Assembly (NCBI GenBank): GCA_049999725.1
Contig: JBNGIS010020163.1
Span: 1 to 33,612, forward strand
DNA: 33,612 bases
Direction: 5' to 3'
From: Haplomitrium mnioides
Lineage: Eukaryota; Marchantiophyta; Haplomitriopsida; Calobryales
Part shown: positions 10,629 through 20,839 of the stretch, piece after piece
Numbering within the stretch: the stretch's first letter is position 1
How the letters are laid out: each line of letters opens with the position of its first letter
The notes under the pieces: generated by a model
What the model was told of the DNA's origin: nothing
The model's input: the letters and a program-made list of their open reading frames with translations, nothing else
The model's database searches: none
Made by a program: the position numbers and the translations under genes

Positions 10629-10773
10629 TTTGCAAGTTGCTATTTGAAAGTTTTATTACCCTCAATAAGAGAACAAGTAACAAATCAATAATAGAAAGCT
10701 TCAAAATAAAAACGCCTCTACCATAAAATGTCAATGTGCAAGGATTTCAATCAATCCAAGCCCGTTGAGACCA

Positions 10774-11250
10774 TGAAGAGTCCATGCATACATAGATTAA
10801 AGAATCCATGCGTGGATATATTGAAGAGTCTATGTGCGCATAGACTGAAGAGTCTAGCATCTAGACTCAAGAGTTTATCAACAAGTGAACCCTTTAGCCC
10901 ACGTGCAAGGACTCTTCAGTCTATGCACAAATTGACTCTTCAATCCACAAGCGCCTAGACTCTTTAGTCTACAAGCACCTAAACTCTTAAGTCCATATGT
11001 GCATGGACTCTTAAGTCTATGCACGCATTGACTCCTCAGTCCACAAGCGCTTAAACTCTTAGGTCCATGCATGCATGGACTCTTCAACCTACACTCTTGG
11101 ACTCTTTAGTGCAGCGTCGTAGGGACTCTACTTAGTCCTAACGGGCTTGGGCTCAATAGTCCATACGTGCACAGACTATACAAAGTCCTTGCCTGAATAG
11201 ACTCTACAAAGTCCATGCTCTCATGGACTCTATGTGGTTCTTGCGCACAA
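10774..11250. repeat. 24-bp minisatellite, array A
   Basis: Tandem units of 24 bp; seven consecutive exact-length units run 10910-11077, with looser units on both sides. The unit has the form GACTCTTnAGTCC followed by ATGCGCATG-like sequence, i.e. two abutting short palindromes (for example TCCATGCATGCATGGA across 11062-11081). Because 24 is a multiple of 3 and the unit is nearly self-complementary, both strands show long open frames of 8-residue repeats. These are a by-product, not genes. It shares its unit with array B (20840-21270). Confidence 0.9.
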
Positions 11251-11415
11251 GGTATAAATTTTCAAAACTTGAGTAGAAAGAGGACATTTTTCTTCCTCTA
11301 TGTGGATGGGATACTCAATTCTTGCCTCCTCCCAATTGGTACAACAAGCCTACAAGCAAAATGATTTTACCATCATTGCCAAAACTTTGTATCTCTTTAA
11401 CTCTTGAGACATCTC
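11251..11415 (-). pseudogene. Second coding remnant, downstream part (split by Copia-2)
   Basis: The minus-strand frame from the Copia-2 border reads MSQELKRYKVLAMMVKSFCL, one TAG, then ACCTNWEEARIEYPIHIEEE and on to the edge of minisatellite A. The upstream half lies at 19419 and above. Joining across the 5-bp target restores one frame of some 75 codons with a single stop. Product not recognised. Confidence 0.45.
11411..11415 (+). repeat. Copia-2 target site duplication, left copy
   Basis: ATCTC, identical to 19419-19423 on the other side of the element. Confidence 0.95.
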
Positions 11416-11714
11416 TGTTAAAGTTACAACCTATCACAGGATAGGTAGCTTATTATTCTAAGGTTAGTTAACTTTAGCTAATCCTTAGTTAAGTTAGTTT
11501 TACTATACTTAGTATATTTACTTAAGTTAGTGAGACTAGTATATGAGCACATACATACATTTATTTCATACGCTCACTTATCATTTTTCATATTGGTGCA
11601 AAGTATTGCACATGCATATTTCACACATTGAAGTCTTTTCTACTTTCTAGATTCTAACTTCATTTTTATAAAGATTGGATCTAATATTGTAGGATGCTAT
11701 CACACATTCCAACA
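11416..11714 (+). repeat. Copia-2 5' LTR
   Basis: Starts TGTTAAAGTTACAA and ends CATTCCAACA; nearly identical to 19112-19418. The primer-binding site begins at the next base. Confidence 0.95.
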
Positions 11715-11726
11715 TGGTATCAGAGC
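11715..11726 (+). other. Copia-2 primer-binding site
   Basis: TGGTATCAGAGC, complementary to the 3' end of plant initiator-Met tRNA, directly abutting the LTR. Confidence 0.95.
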
Positions 11727-12322
11727 TGATTGTGAAGTAGAAGGATTGTGTGATTTTTTTTCGAGTATATAGTGGGTACATTTGGTGGTGATAATTAGTT
11801 GCAACACACATTTAGTGGTGACAATTGGCTGTAATTTCATAATACATCCCTCAACAATTTTTGGCGTCTTGAAATCAACACTTCAATTTATCGCAAAAGG
11901 AGTTTTCAATGGCTCCCCCATTTGCATGAATCTTTATTTCAGCCTTCTTCGAGGTGACCTCATGAGAATCGAGATGTTTACCTTTTTTTCTTATTTCAAC
12001 AAGAATTTGGTTTCTGCATCCTTCATCGATCATCGATTTGAGTCACTTTCGCATGAGCGTTCTTTGCGTTTTCTGCTGCTGCTTAGAACATTTTTTTTCT
12101 ACTTCGACCTGCTTCCACTACTGTCTATCGAGCACATTTTTAAGCTCCTTCAAGTTGCCCTTACATGCTGCCTTGAGTGTTTTCTTCCAGCATTCGTTTT
12201 TTGGATCGATGTGCCTCAAATTTTTCTTCTATATTCAGCAGCAAGCATTCTCGGTCCCTTCTTTCCATGAAGAATACTGTAAATTTTTTACTGTAGATTT
12301 TTTCTTCTGCCTCTTTTTGCAA
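11727..12322 (+). other. Copia-2 leader, unique part
   Basis: T-rich sequence between primer site and the repeat block. Open frames 11782-12270 and 12038-12355 exist, but their composition is that of T-rich DNA (runs of Phe/Leu) and I see no domain. Confidence 0.5.
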
Positions 12323-14535
12323 GACATTGGCCTCTACTGCCGTCAAGAGCTTTGAGAATTGTGGTAATATCTTGGACAAGAGTCTTGGAAGAGAGAGTGA
12401 GGAGTGTTGCAACAGGCCGGTGCCACATCTGTAGCAGCATATGAGACATTCACTGAGAATCACTGAATCATATCGTGCCTTCGCGCAGCAATTTAAATCT
12501 CGTAACCTTTCATTCGGATCTAAACTCTGACTCAAAAGGTATGGTTTGATTCCTAAAGAGATTGGAGTTTCCCTATTCTCACCAGATATATCTGTCATCA
12601 ACGAATTGGGAGGAGAAATTTTCAGAAAAAAAAAATCTAAAACATCTGGTATCTAATATCGTTTTAACTCGTCGCGCAGCTATTTTTTGAATTTTTTGAT
12701 TTTTTTAGCACGATTTTCCGACGATATTTTCTCGACGCGATTTTTCGGCGCATGGGTTATGGTCTCTAAATTGCAGTTTCACCCACTATACAAGAAAACG
12801 AGGTGAAGATTTTGAAAAGCTTTGAGAGCTCTCTGTAACTACACTATATCTAGGCAAGACATTGGCCTCTACTGCCTTTCATTCGGATCTGAACTCTAAC
12901 TCGAAAGGTATGGTTTGATTCATGAAGAGATTAGAGTTCCCCTATTGTCACCAGATATATCTATCATCAACGAATTGGGAGGAGAAATTTAAAAATAAAA
13001 ATAAAAATCCGAAACATCTGGTATCTAATGTCGTTTTAACCCATCGCGCAGCTATTTTTTGAATTTTTTGATTTTTTCGGCACGATTTTCCAACGATATT
13101 TTCTTGACGCGATTTTCCGGCGCACGGTTTATGGTCTATAAATTGCAATTTTGCCCACTATACAAGCAAACGAGGTGAAGATTTTGAAAAGCTTTGAGAG
13201 CTCTCTGTAACTACACTATATCCAAGCAAGACATTGGCCTCTACTGCCGTCAAGAGCTTTGAGAATTGTGGTAATATCCTAGACAAGAGCCTTAGAAGAG
13301 AGAGTGAGAAGTGTCGCAACAAGCAGGTGCCACATTTGCAGCAGCATATGAGACATTCACTGAGAATCACTGAATCGTATCGTGCCTTCCCGCAGCAATT
13401 TAAATCTCGTAACCTTTTATTCGGATCTGAACTCTGACTCGAAATGTCTGGGTTTGATTCCTGAAGAGATTGGAGTTCCTCTATTGTCACCAGGTATATC
13501 TATCATCAACAAATTGGGAGGAGAAATTTTCAGAAAAAAAACAAAAATCTGAAACATTTTCCGACACAATTTTCCGGCGCACGGGTTATGGTCTCTAAAT
13601 CGCAGTTTCGCCCACTATACAAGCAAATGAGGTGAAGATTTTGAAAAGCTTTGAGAGCTCTCTGTAACTACACCATATCACTGCTTCGATGCTGCTCAGA
13701 AGTATTTCTGATTTTCTGATTTTCTTATTTTCTGATTTCTGATTGAATTTCTTGATTTTTTCGACACGATTTTCCGACGATATTTTCTTGACGCAATTTT
13801 CCGGCGCACGGGTTATGGTCTCTAAATTGCAATTTTGCCCAGTATACAAGCAAATGAGGTGTAGATTTTGAAAAGCTTTGAGAGCTCTCTATAACTACAC
13901 TATATCCAAGCAAGACATTGGCCGCTACTGCCGTCAAGAGCTTTGAGAATTGTGGTAATATCCTAGACAAGAGCCTTGGAAGAGAGAGTGAGAAGTGTCG
14001 CAACAGGCCGGTGCCACATTTGCTGCAGCATATGAGACATTCATTGAGAATCACTGAATCGTATCGTGCCTTCGCGCAGCAATTTAAATCTCGTAACCTT
14101 TTATTCGGATCTGAACTCTGACTCGAAAGGTATGGGTTTGATTCCTAAAAGAGATTGGAGTTCCTCTATTGTCACCAGGTATATCTGTCATCAACGAATT
14201 GGGAGGAGAAATTTTCAGAAAAAAAAAATCTGAAACATTTTCCGACACAATTTTCCGGCGCACGGGTTATGGTCTCTAAATCGCAGTTTCGCCCACTATA
14301 CAANNNNNNNNNNGAAAGGTATGGGTTTGATTCCTGAAGAGATTGGAGTTCCTCTATTGTCACTAGGTATATCTATCATCAACGAATTGAGAGGAGAAAC
14401 TTTAAGGAAAAAAAATAAAAATCTGAAACATTTTCCGGCGTACAGGTTATGGTCTCTAAATCGCAATTTCGCCCACTATACAAGCAAACGAGGTGAAGAT
14501 TTTGAAAAGCTTTGAGAGCTCTCTGTAACTACACC
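12323..14535 (+). repeat. Tandem repeats in the Copia-2 leader
   Basis: About five diverged and partly deleted copies of a block up to about 530 bp. A full block runs 12323-12854, from AAGACATTGGCCTCTACTGCC through CGCAGCAATTTAAATCTCG, GGTATGGTTTGATTCC and GGTTATGGTCTCTAAA to CTACACTATATC. Later copies start at 12855 (internal deletion of the first part), 13227, about 13745 (3' part only) and 13911, with a last partial copy from 14314. Copies keep open frames on both strands (plus-strand FENCGNILDKSLGRESE in three copies). A 10-N gap (14304-14313) lies in it. Confidence 0.85.
14304..14313. other. Assembly gap (10 N)
   Basis: A run of N inside the leader repeats. Copy number there may be wrong, because near-identical tandem copies are easily collapsed. 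Confidence 0.95.
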
Positions 14536-14551
14536 ATATCACTAGTTCAAT

Positions 14552-14622
14552 GCTGCTCAGAGGTATTGAACCCCCAATCCTATCATTCCAAACTAGTGCC
14601 TTAACCAAGTAGCCACATAAGA
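14552..14622 (-). other. tRNA-like sequence (SINE head or tRNA pseudogene)
   Basis: On the minus strand a polymerase III A-box-like TGGCTACTTGGTTAAGGC (14598-14615) is followed about 30 nt later by a B-box-like GGTTCAATACC (14562-14572). A 5-bp arm with loop TTGGAAT between them would place GGA at the anticodon, and the T-arm stem pairs with G-T wobbles. The 7-bp acceptor arms do not pair and there is no long variable arm, so this is not a working tRNA-Ser. It lies at the end of the Copia-2 leader repeats. No poly-A or T tail was identified to define a SINE. Confidence 0.45.
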
Positions 14623-14839
14623 GTCTTGTGAACATAAGAAGAAGCAATCTTTATATTGAGTTAAAAGTTTTACTATTTTGACATTTTAGGGGTTTTTTAC
14701 AATTCTATTAGAGCTGAAATTTTTTGGAGGAGTTTTTGAAAGCATTTTACAGTTCCAAAATTTTTTTAACTTGAGTTCAGAGAGTTTTTACAGTTTAGTA
14801 TTTTTTGAGATTTTATCAAACCTCATAGTTTGAAAAATC

Positions 14840-15800
14840 ATGGGAGGCAACATGAGTGGATTGGTGAGTGAAAAGTTAGACAGATACAATTACCAAGCTT
14901 GGAAGTTCAGGATTACAAATTTTTTGATGGGTAAAGGCTTATGGGATATTCTCATTAGAGATGAGAAATCACTTATTTTACCGATTCATCCAATGGCGGC
15001 CCAAGTGTCGGCAGTCAAGGCCTGGACTGAGAAATCCAGAAACGTTTTATACTACTTATCTATTAGTGTGTCAGACAGTATGCTCATCCATATCCAGAAC
15101 TCACAAACACCAAAAGAAGCATGGGATACACTTTTGAAGTTACATAGTGTAAATACCCATTCCCGAAAAATGTAGTTGAAGCAAGAGCTTCACATGATTT
15201 CCAAAGGCACTTTATCAATAGGTGACTACACTGTCAAGATTAAAACCATTGCAGATCAGTTGGCATCCATTGGTAGTCCCGTCGATGATGACGATTTGGT
15301 AGCACTCACCTTGAATGGCCTTGGAAAAGGATATTCTCATTTTCGAACATCCATCACAGTTCGTGAAAAAGTACCTGACTTTGAGCAACTGGTATCATTG
15401 TTGATTCATCAAGAGAAAAGCAGTTCAAATACATTCAATTCAGAAAATTCAGAATCAAAAGCTTTCTACTCTCAAAATCATAGAGGAGCTTCATCGAACA
15501 ACTCTTCAAGAGGAAGAGGTGGTAGGATTGGATTCCAGGACAGGAATGAGTTCTCAGATTCTTCACATGGAAAAAAGATCTATTATAGAGGCCAGCATTC
15601 ATCAAGAGGTCAAGGAAGAGTTCAAACCTCAAGTTTTTCAAGAAATGGCCCTACGTGTAATTTTTGTGGAAAATTTGGTCATGCTTTCAAGGTCTGTTAC
15701 AAAAGACAATCTCATGGCAGAGGACAGAAAACTCACTATGCATCCTCTACTCAGGTCTCAGGTAGTGTGTTCACAGCCCAGAAATTGATGAGTTCACAAC
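14840..15800 (+). pseudogene. gag: Copia-2 gag
   Basis: Frame 2 from ATG 14840 (MGGNMSGLVSEKLDRYNYQ). The N-terminal part has the copia gag pattern (YNYQAWKFRITNFLMGKGLWDIL, then W-DTL-KL). The middle continues after a TAG at 15173-15175 (probably a former CAG). A Ser/Arg/Gly-rich basic stretch lies at about 15480-15650, and a zinc knuckle CNFCGKFGHAFKVC at about 15656-15697 has all C-C-H-C ligands. Gag builds the particle and binds RNA. The ATG follows a long leader. Apart from the one stop this domain is in good order. Confidence 0.9.
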
Positions 15801-16327
15801 AAAGCTCAAATCAAGAAGATTCACATTTATGGTTCCTTGATTCAAGAGCTATTAATCATATGACAAGCCATGGAGAATGGTTCCACACCATGGAGCAGAT
15901 GCAGCAACCTGGTTATGTTGCAATAGGGGATGACTCTGTACACCCCATAGAGCACATTGGAGATGTGTCTTTACATGTTGAGAATGGAAATCCTAAGTTT
16001 CTCAAAAATGTTTTACATGTACCCGAAATCACCAAAAATTTGGTTTCGATGGGTCAAATTGTAGACCAGGGATACCAAGTGAAATTTAATGCCCATGGAG
16101 TCTTTGTGGAGGATGTGAGGGACCCTTATAAGGTTAGGATCAGAGGAAAGAAGGTTGGAAGATTGTTTACACTCAATTTAAACATTCCTGACACAAAATC
16201 AGCATATATTGCTCATGGGAAAGGTCTAATTTCAGATCTGGATATTTGGGACAAGAGAGTTGGCCACACACATTTCCAGAGACTTTTGAATATGAAGAAT
16301 CACAAAATGGTCACTGGTTTACCTTAG
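15800..16327 (+). pseudogene. Copia-2 protease and start of integrase
   Basis: Same frame as gag. The aspartic protease site is LWFLDSRAINHMTS (Asp codon 15839-15841). The Gly of the D-S-G catalytic triplet is Arg (AGA, 15845-15847), which should inactivate the enzyme. Downstream, the start of integrase reads WDKRVGHTHFQRLL: the first zinc-ligand His usual after Trp is Asp, while the second (GH) is kept. A TAG at 16325-16327, probably a former CAG, interrupts the zinc domain. Confidence 0.88.
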
Positions 16328-17200
16328 TTTAAAACCAGAGTTATGGATCATGTTTGTGAAGCATGTCAATTTGGCAAGAGTTTCAAGCAACCTTTTCCCC
16401 AACATGCTCAAGTAAGGAAACAACCTTTGGAGGTGATTCACTCAGATGTTTGGACAACCAAAAATCTGTCACTGGCTAGAAACAAGTATTATGTCAGTTT
16501 CATTGATGACTGTACCAGAAAAGTTTGGGTTTATTTTATGAAAAACAAAAGTAAAGTTTTTCATCATTTTTGCAATTTCAAAGCTATGGTGGAGAAAGAG
16601 AAGGGAATCTATATCAAGTACCTCAGATCAGATGGAGGGGGAGAATATTTCTCAAAGTAGTTCTCATAGTTTCTACAACACCATGGAATTCAGCGTCACT
16701 ACACTTGTCGGCACATGCCTCAACAAAATGGAGTAGCCGAAAGAAAAAATCGCCATATTGTTGAAATGGCAAGAGCTCTCTTGAATGAGAAGCATGTACC
16801 AAACTAGTATTCGGCAGAGGCTGTTTCAACAGCAGTTTAAGTTATAAACAGATGTCCCACTTCTGGAGTTCATAACAAGACACCCAAAGAGGCATATTAT
16901 GGACGAAAACCTGATTTGCATCATCGTAAGGTATTTGGATGCATTGCATATGTACACATTCCTGGAGATTTAAGACAAAATCTTGATCTAAAGGCTGAGA
17001 AGTGCATTTTTATTGGTTACTCAGTGGATCAGAAAGGTTATAAGTGTTATAATCCAAACACAAGGGAAGGAAGAGTTAGTCGTGATGTTGTTTTCGACGA
17101 ACTAAGTAGTTGGTATCAACCAATAAATTCTGGAGAGACTTCTGTGGATTCAATAAACTTACAGGGACACATGAAAAACCCTGAACAGATTCCCAGAATT
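16328..17200 (+). pseudogene. Copia-2 integrase
   Basis: Frame 2. The Cys pair of the zinc domain is CEACQFGK (about 16354-16377). Catalytic residues: Asp 16445-16447 (HSDVW), Asp 16631-16633 (RSDGGGEY), Glu 16739-16741 (NGVAERKNR), giving an exact D-35-E spacing. The copia C-terminal part has VFGCIAYVHIPG and KCIFIGYSVDQKGYKCYNP (about 16930-17060). Stops at 16658, 16667, 16805 (usually Trp) and 16838. Integrase joins cDNA ends to the chromosome. Confidence 0.93.
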
Positions 17201-17529
17201 TCATCTCAAACCAACAACTCTATTTCAAGTTCTAGTGGAAATTTGACAAATACGTCATTTCCGAGATTTTCAAAGGAAGTAAGATCTTCACCCAATGATA
17301 AGGAAAAGCAGGCAGCAGTACCTGAAATTGAAAATCAAGCTCAGAATATATCTGACACATATGACAGTGATCAAAGTGTTGAAGAAGATCAACTCAATAT
17401 TCCACAAATGATTACAAAAGGAGTAAAGCACATACATCAACCGAATGAAGCTATTCCACGGAGATCAGGGAGGGTAAAGACTCCAGTTAAGTATCCAGTG
17501 GATAGATTGAAGTATGATGGCTATACAGA

Positions 17530-18600
17530 ATTTCATTATGCATATATTACAGAAGTTATAAAAGAGAAAGAACCAATTTCTTTCAAAGAAGCAATAAAAG
17601 CTGAAAAATGGCAAATTGCCATGGATGAGGAGATGGAAGCACTTGTTCAGAATCAGACATGGGATCTGGTTGAATTACCAGATGGGATGAAGCCTATTAA
17701 CTGTAAATGGATTTACAAAATCAAGCACAATGCGGATGGTAGTGTGAGTCACTACAAAGCACATCTAGTTGCAAAAGGTTATGCCCAAGAGTATGGCATT
17801 AACTATGAGGAGACTTTCAGTTCAGTGGCCAAGATGACAACTATTAGAACTGTATTGGCCATAGCAGTAAGTAAAAGGTGGAGTCTACATCAGATGGATG
17901 TCAAGAATGCCTTTCTACATGGAGATTTACAAGAAACGGTATATTTGACTCAACCGAAAGGATATGTGAATAAAAGCTGTTCTAAGCATGTGTGAAGACT
18001 CAGGAAGGCTTTTTATGGTCTAAAACAGGCCCCAAGTGCCTGGAATGATAAGCTTTCTGAAGTTTAGTAATGATTGGTTTTCAAGTATCTAATGCTGATT
18101 CTTCTCTATATGTTCTACAAATCGAAAAAGGTCTTGTTCTTTTAGCCAAATATGTGGATGATTTACTAATCACATGAGACTATGATGATGACATCAAAAA
18201 TTTCAAGAAGCTGCTACAATCTAAGTTCCAAATGAAAGATTTGGGAACTTTACGGTTTTTCTTGGGAATTGAAGTTATTACAACTTCAAGTGGAATTTGG
18301 ATAGGGCAAAGGCAGTACAGTTTGGACCTGTTATCTAAATTTGGTCTGACAGGATCCAAGCCCATTTCAGTACCTATGCAGCCCAATCTGAAGTTAAGTA
18401 TTGATGAAGGTGAATTACTTGAGAATGCCCCATTTTTTCGACAAATCGTTGGGTCCTTGATATATCTCACTATCACTAGACCTGACATCAGTTATGCAGT
18501 TGGTATGGTGGCACAATTTATGCAAAAGCCTAGGAAACCACACCTTGATGCAACGAGAGTAATCGTACGGTATATTAAATCTACTCTCAATTACGGTCTT
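17530..18600 (+). pseudogene. pol: Copia-2 reverse transcriptase
   Basis: Frame 2 to about 18062, then frame 1. Copia RT motifs in order: WDLVELPDGMKPINCKWIYK, AHLVAKGYAQ, VAKMTTIRTVLAIA, the catalytic MDVKNAFLHGDL, KAFYGLKQAPSAW (beyond a TGA at 17993-17995), and the YVDD active site at 18151-18162, followed by TGA 18175-18177. GTLRFFLGIEV and IYLTITRPDISYAV complete the domain. It copies element RNA into DNA. One frameshift near 18064 and several stops kill it; the catalytic aspartates are all present. Confidence 0.94.
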
Positions 18601-19098
18601 TTTTATTGTGCATCGTCTTCACTTGAGTTCAGTGGATTTACAGATGCAGATTATGCTGGAAGTATTTTAGATAGGAGAAGCACCAGTGGGTTCTCATTTT
18701 GTCTTGGAAGTGTTGTTATCTCATAGAGTAGTAAGAAACAACCAACTATTGCACTTTCTGACACCAAATCTGAATATCGAGGAGTTGCTATCGCTACATG
18801 TGAACTGATATGGCTGCTACACTTGATGACAGATCTATGTTTACAGGTTCAGCAACCTCCCATTCTTTACTATGACAATATAAGTTGTATCAAGCTTGCA
18901 AAGAACCTGATGTTTCATGCGCGTACGAAGCATATTGAGGTTCACTATCATTTTCTTCGAGAAAAGGTATTAGCATGAGTTATGGAGCTCAAGTACATCT
19001 GCACTACAGACCAACAAGCTGATATATTTACCAAAGCATTGAGTCCAGCTTTGTTTTTCAAGTTTAGAGCCTTATTAGGCATCCTACCTCTTCATTAG
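18601..19098 (+). pseudogene. Copia-2 RNase H
   Basis: Frame 1. TDADYAGS (first Asp), RRSTSGFSF, a TAG at 18724-18726 (usually Trp), LSDTKSEYRGVA (Glu), YYDNISCIKLAKN (Asp), HARTKHIEVHYHFLREKV, a TGA at 18976-18978, and DQQADIFTKALSP, ending at TAG 19096-19098. The order and acidic residues are standard for copia RNase H, which degrades template RNA. Two internal stops make it a pseudogene. Confidence 0.93.
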
Positions 19099-19100
19099 CT

Positions 19101-19111
19101 TGAGGGGGGAG
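19101..19111 (+). other. Copia-2 polypurine tract
   Basis: TGAGGGGGGAG just before the 3' LTR start TGTTAAAG at 19112. Confidence 0.9.
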
Positions 19112-19418
19112 TGTTAAAGTTACAAGCTATCATGGGAGAGGTAGCTTATTATTCTAAGGTTAGTTAACTTTAGCTAATCCTTAGTTGTTAAGTTAGTTTT
19201 ACTATACTTAGTATATTTACTTAAGTTAGTTAGACTAGTATATGAGCACATACATACATTTATTTCATACACTCACTTATCATTTTTCATATTAGTGCAA
19301 AGTATTGCACATGCATATTTCACACTTTAAGTCCTTTCTACTTTCTAGATTCTAACTTCAGTTTTATAAAGATTGGACATCGATCCAATATTGTAGGATG
19401 CTATCACGCATTCCAACA
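19112..19418 (+). repeat. Copia-2 3' LTR
   Basis: 307 bp, TGTTAAAG...CCAACA, followed by the right target copy ATCTC (19419-19423). Small indels relative to the 5' LTR include an extra few bases near 19186 and CATCGATCC versus TCT near 19378. Confidence 0.95.
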
Positions 19419-20713
19419 ATCTCTTCAATCAAAAGCTCTCCGACTTCCACCCTCTTCAAAACAGAATTTTTTATTTTGTCAAGACCCTGAAAAGATCTCC
19501 AAGGCATCCACTTCATATTTTTTCATTTGTAATGAACCTTTGGCTTTAAGCATTTTGCCTTTGACCAAGTTCTTCTCCCACATTCCAAACAATGCTCTAG
19601 TGCAACTTCTAGAGCTCTCCACTTTGAAACACCAACTAAAACCAATTATGTTGAGAAGTCAATGTCTTCTCAAGGGTTGACTTTGGTTTAATTCTAAAAG
19701 TCTCCAAAGCCAACTCTCTCTTTAACTTCTGGATTGAAGTCATCCCACTCTACTTGAACCTTTGATGCCAATACTCAACCTTATGAATGGAGGTTATCTC
19801 CAACCTATACCACTAGTTGTAGTTGTCATTGGTAGCAAAAATACAAGCTTTTTGGAGTGAGTTCCATATAGACGTAGTAGTTGCAAAGTGATAGCATCAG
19901 ATTCTTTGCTCCATATTTCATAATCAAAATCTACCTTGCAGCAGAATTGTGATTGTCTCCAGCAATTTTGTATTGGTACTTGATAGGGTTTATAATATCA
20001 AACTTTGACTTTTCTTTCAACCCATACTTTGGGTCCACAACAATAATAAAAAAGAAGTGGGCATACTTGTTTGTCAACATTCTTTGGGCAAGAAGCTCCA
20101 CAAGTTCTTTGTTAAGTTGCCTTATCTGGAAAAGACCCTAGCTATCAATTCTAGGTTTTGGCAGATTTAAGTTTTATGGTCAAATTGTAATAGTCTCTTC
20201 ATGCACCCTATAGTACTGGATTGCAGATTTGCAAATTTTGCTTTTGTCTTCCTCGGACACAATATGAGAATTCACTTGTTCTCTCTTCTAAAATGTCTTC
20301 AAACCCTTGTGCATTGGTCACTTTGCTCTAGAGATTGGTTGTTGCTGTACGGGCTCAGGGTTAGCCTCTTCCTCAAAGATGTTGGAAGAGAAAGAAGATG
20401 GACTAAGCGTAGAAGAGCTTGAAGAAGAAGGTGAATGAACGGGCTCCTCACGAACAGGTTGTGGCGGGAGCGGTTTTTTCTTCTACATAGCTGCCTTTTT
20501 CTTTTACATAGCTGGTTTTTTCTCTGTAGAGTCTTTTGTTGGCTTAACTTCTTTTCTTTTTTTTGGATCCAACGGCCCACTAGTCGCTCCAATAGCAAAC
20601 GTCACTGCATTGGAATGAGGTATACATTGAGCCAAGTTCAATCTAGGTTTCACCTTCAAAATCTTTAAAGTAAAAGAAAACTTAATAAAAATCCCTTTCC
20701 ATGCACTTTGCAT
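19419..20713 (-). pseudogene. Second coding remnant, upstream part (split by Copia-2)
   Basis: Not recognised. On the minus strand, coding-like stretches run from an ATG at 20713 (MQSAWKGIFIKFSFTLKILK) through a Lys-Pro-rich segment with a repeated K-K-P/A-M theme (about 20570-20470), a Ser-rich and Glu-rich stretch, then NKELVELLAQRMLTNKYAHF and DPKYGLKEKSKFDIINPIKY (about 20110-19970), to KRVEVGELLIEE at the Copia-2 border. Many stops and at least two frame changes separate these. The frame continues beyond Copia-2 at 11415-11251. A repetitive, charged protein of plant mobile-element type is one guess, but no catalytic motif is visible. Confidence 0.4.
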
Positions 20714-20839
20714 TCAAGTAGGGGTTGATGAAATCGAAAAAAAACTGTGAAAACTGAAAGAGAAAAAACTAGTAAAGTCAACACCTTAAATTGACAAATA
20801 AAGACAAGACAAAACAAAATTGACTTATACAACTCCTAA

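Larger units (their letters stand above)
11416..19418 (+). mobile_element. Copia-2: complete, inactive Ty1/copia element
   Basis: 8.0 kb, flanked by perfect ATCTC duplications. LTRs of 299 and 307 bp (TGTTAAAG...CCAACA), a perfect TGGTATCAGAGC primer site, an unusually long repeat-filled leader (11727-14839), then gag, protease, integrase, reverse transcriptase and RNase H in copia order, and a polypurine tract. By eye the LTRs differ at about 15 places plus small indels, so it is younger than Gypsy-1. Stops, one frameshift, a protease active-site change and a lost integrase zinc ligand make it non-autonomous. Confidence 0.96.

Noticed and set aside
10910-11077. Regular repeats resembling a CRISPR array
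   Set aside because: Units are contiguous 24-mers with no unique spacers of constant length, and the surroundings are plant nuclear retroelements.
10728-11087. Open frames on both strands across array A (76 and 69 codons) with 8-residue repeats
   Set aside because: They result from a 24-bp, nearly self-complementary unit without stops; the same happens in array B. No start context or homology supports a protein.
11782-12270. Plus-strand open frame of 162 codons in the Copia-2 leader
   Set aside because: Hydrophobic translation of T-rich DNA, overlapped by another open frame; no homology recognised.
12161-12601. Minus-strand open frame of 146 codons and its relatives at 13158-13490 and 13725-14054
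   Set aside because: They fall across the leader tandem blocks of Copia-2, with openness on both strands and no recognisable domain. I describe the blocks as repeats instead.
14552-14622. Functional tRNA-Ser(GGA) gene
   Set aside because: Acceptor arms do not pair and the long variable arm required for tRNA-Ser is absent; kept only as a tRNA-like sequence.
16570-16764. Second-frame open reading in Copia-2 integrase
   Set aside because: Shadow of the integrase frame; the D-35-E residues lie in frame 2.
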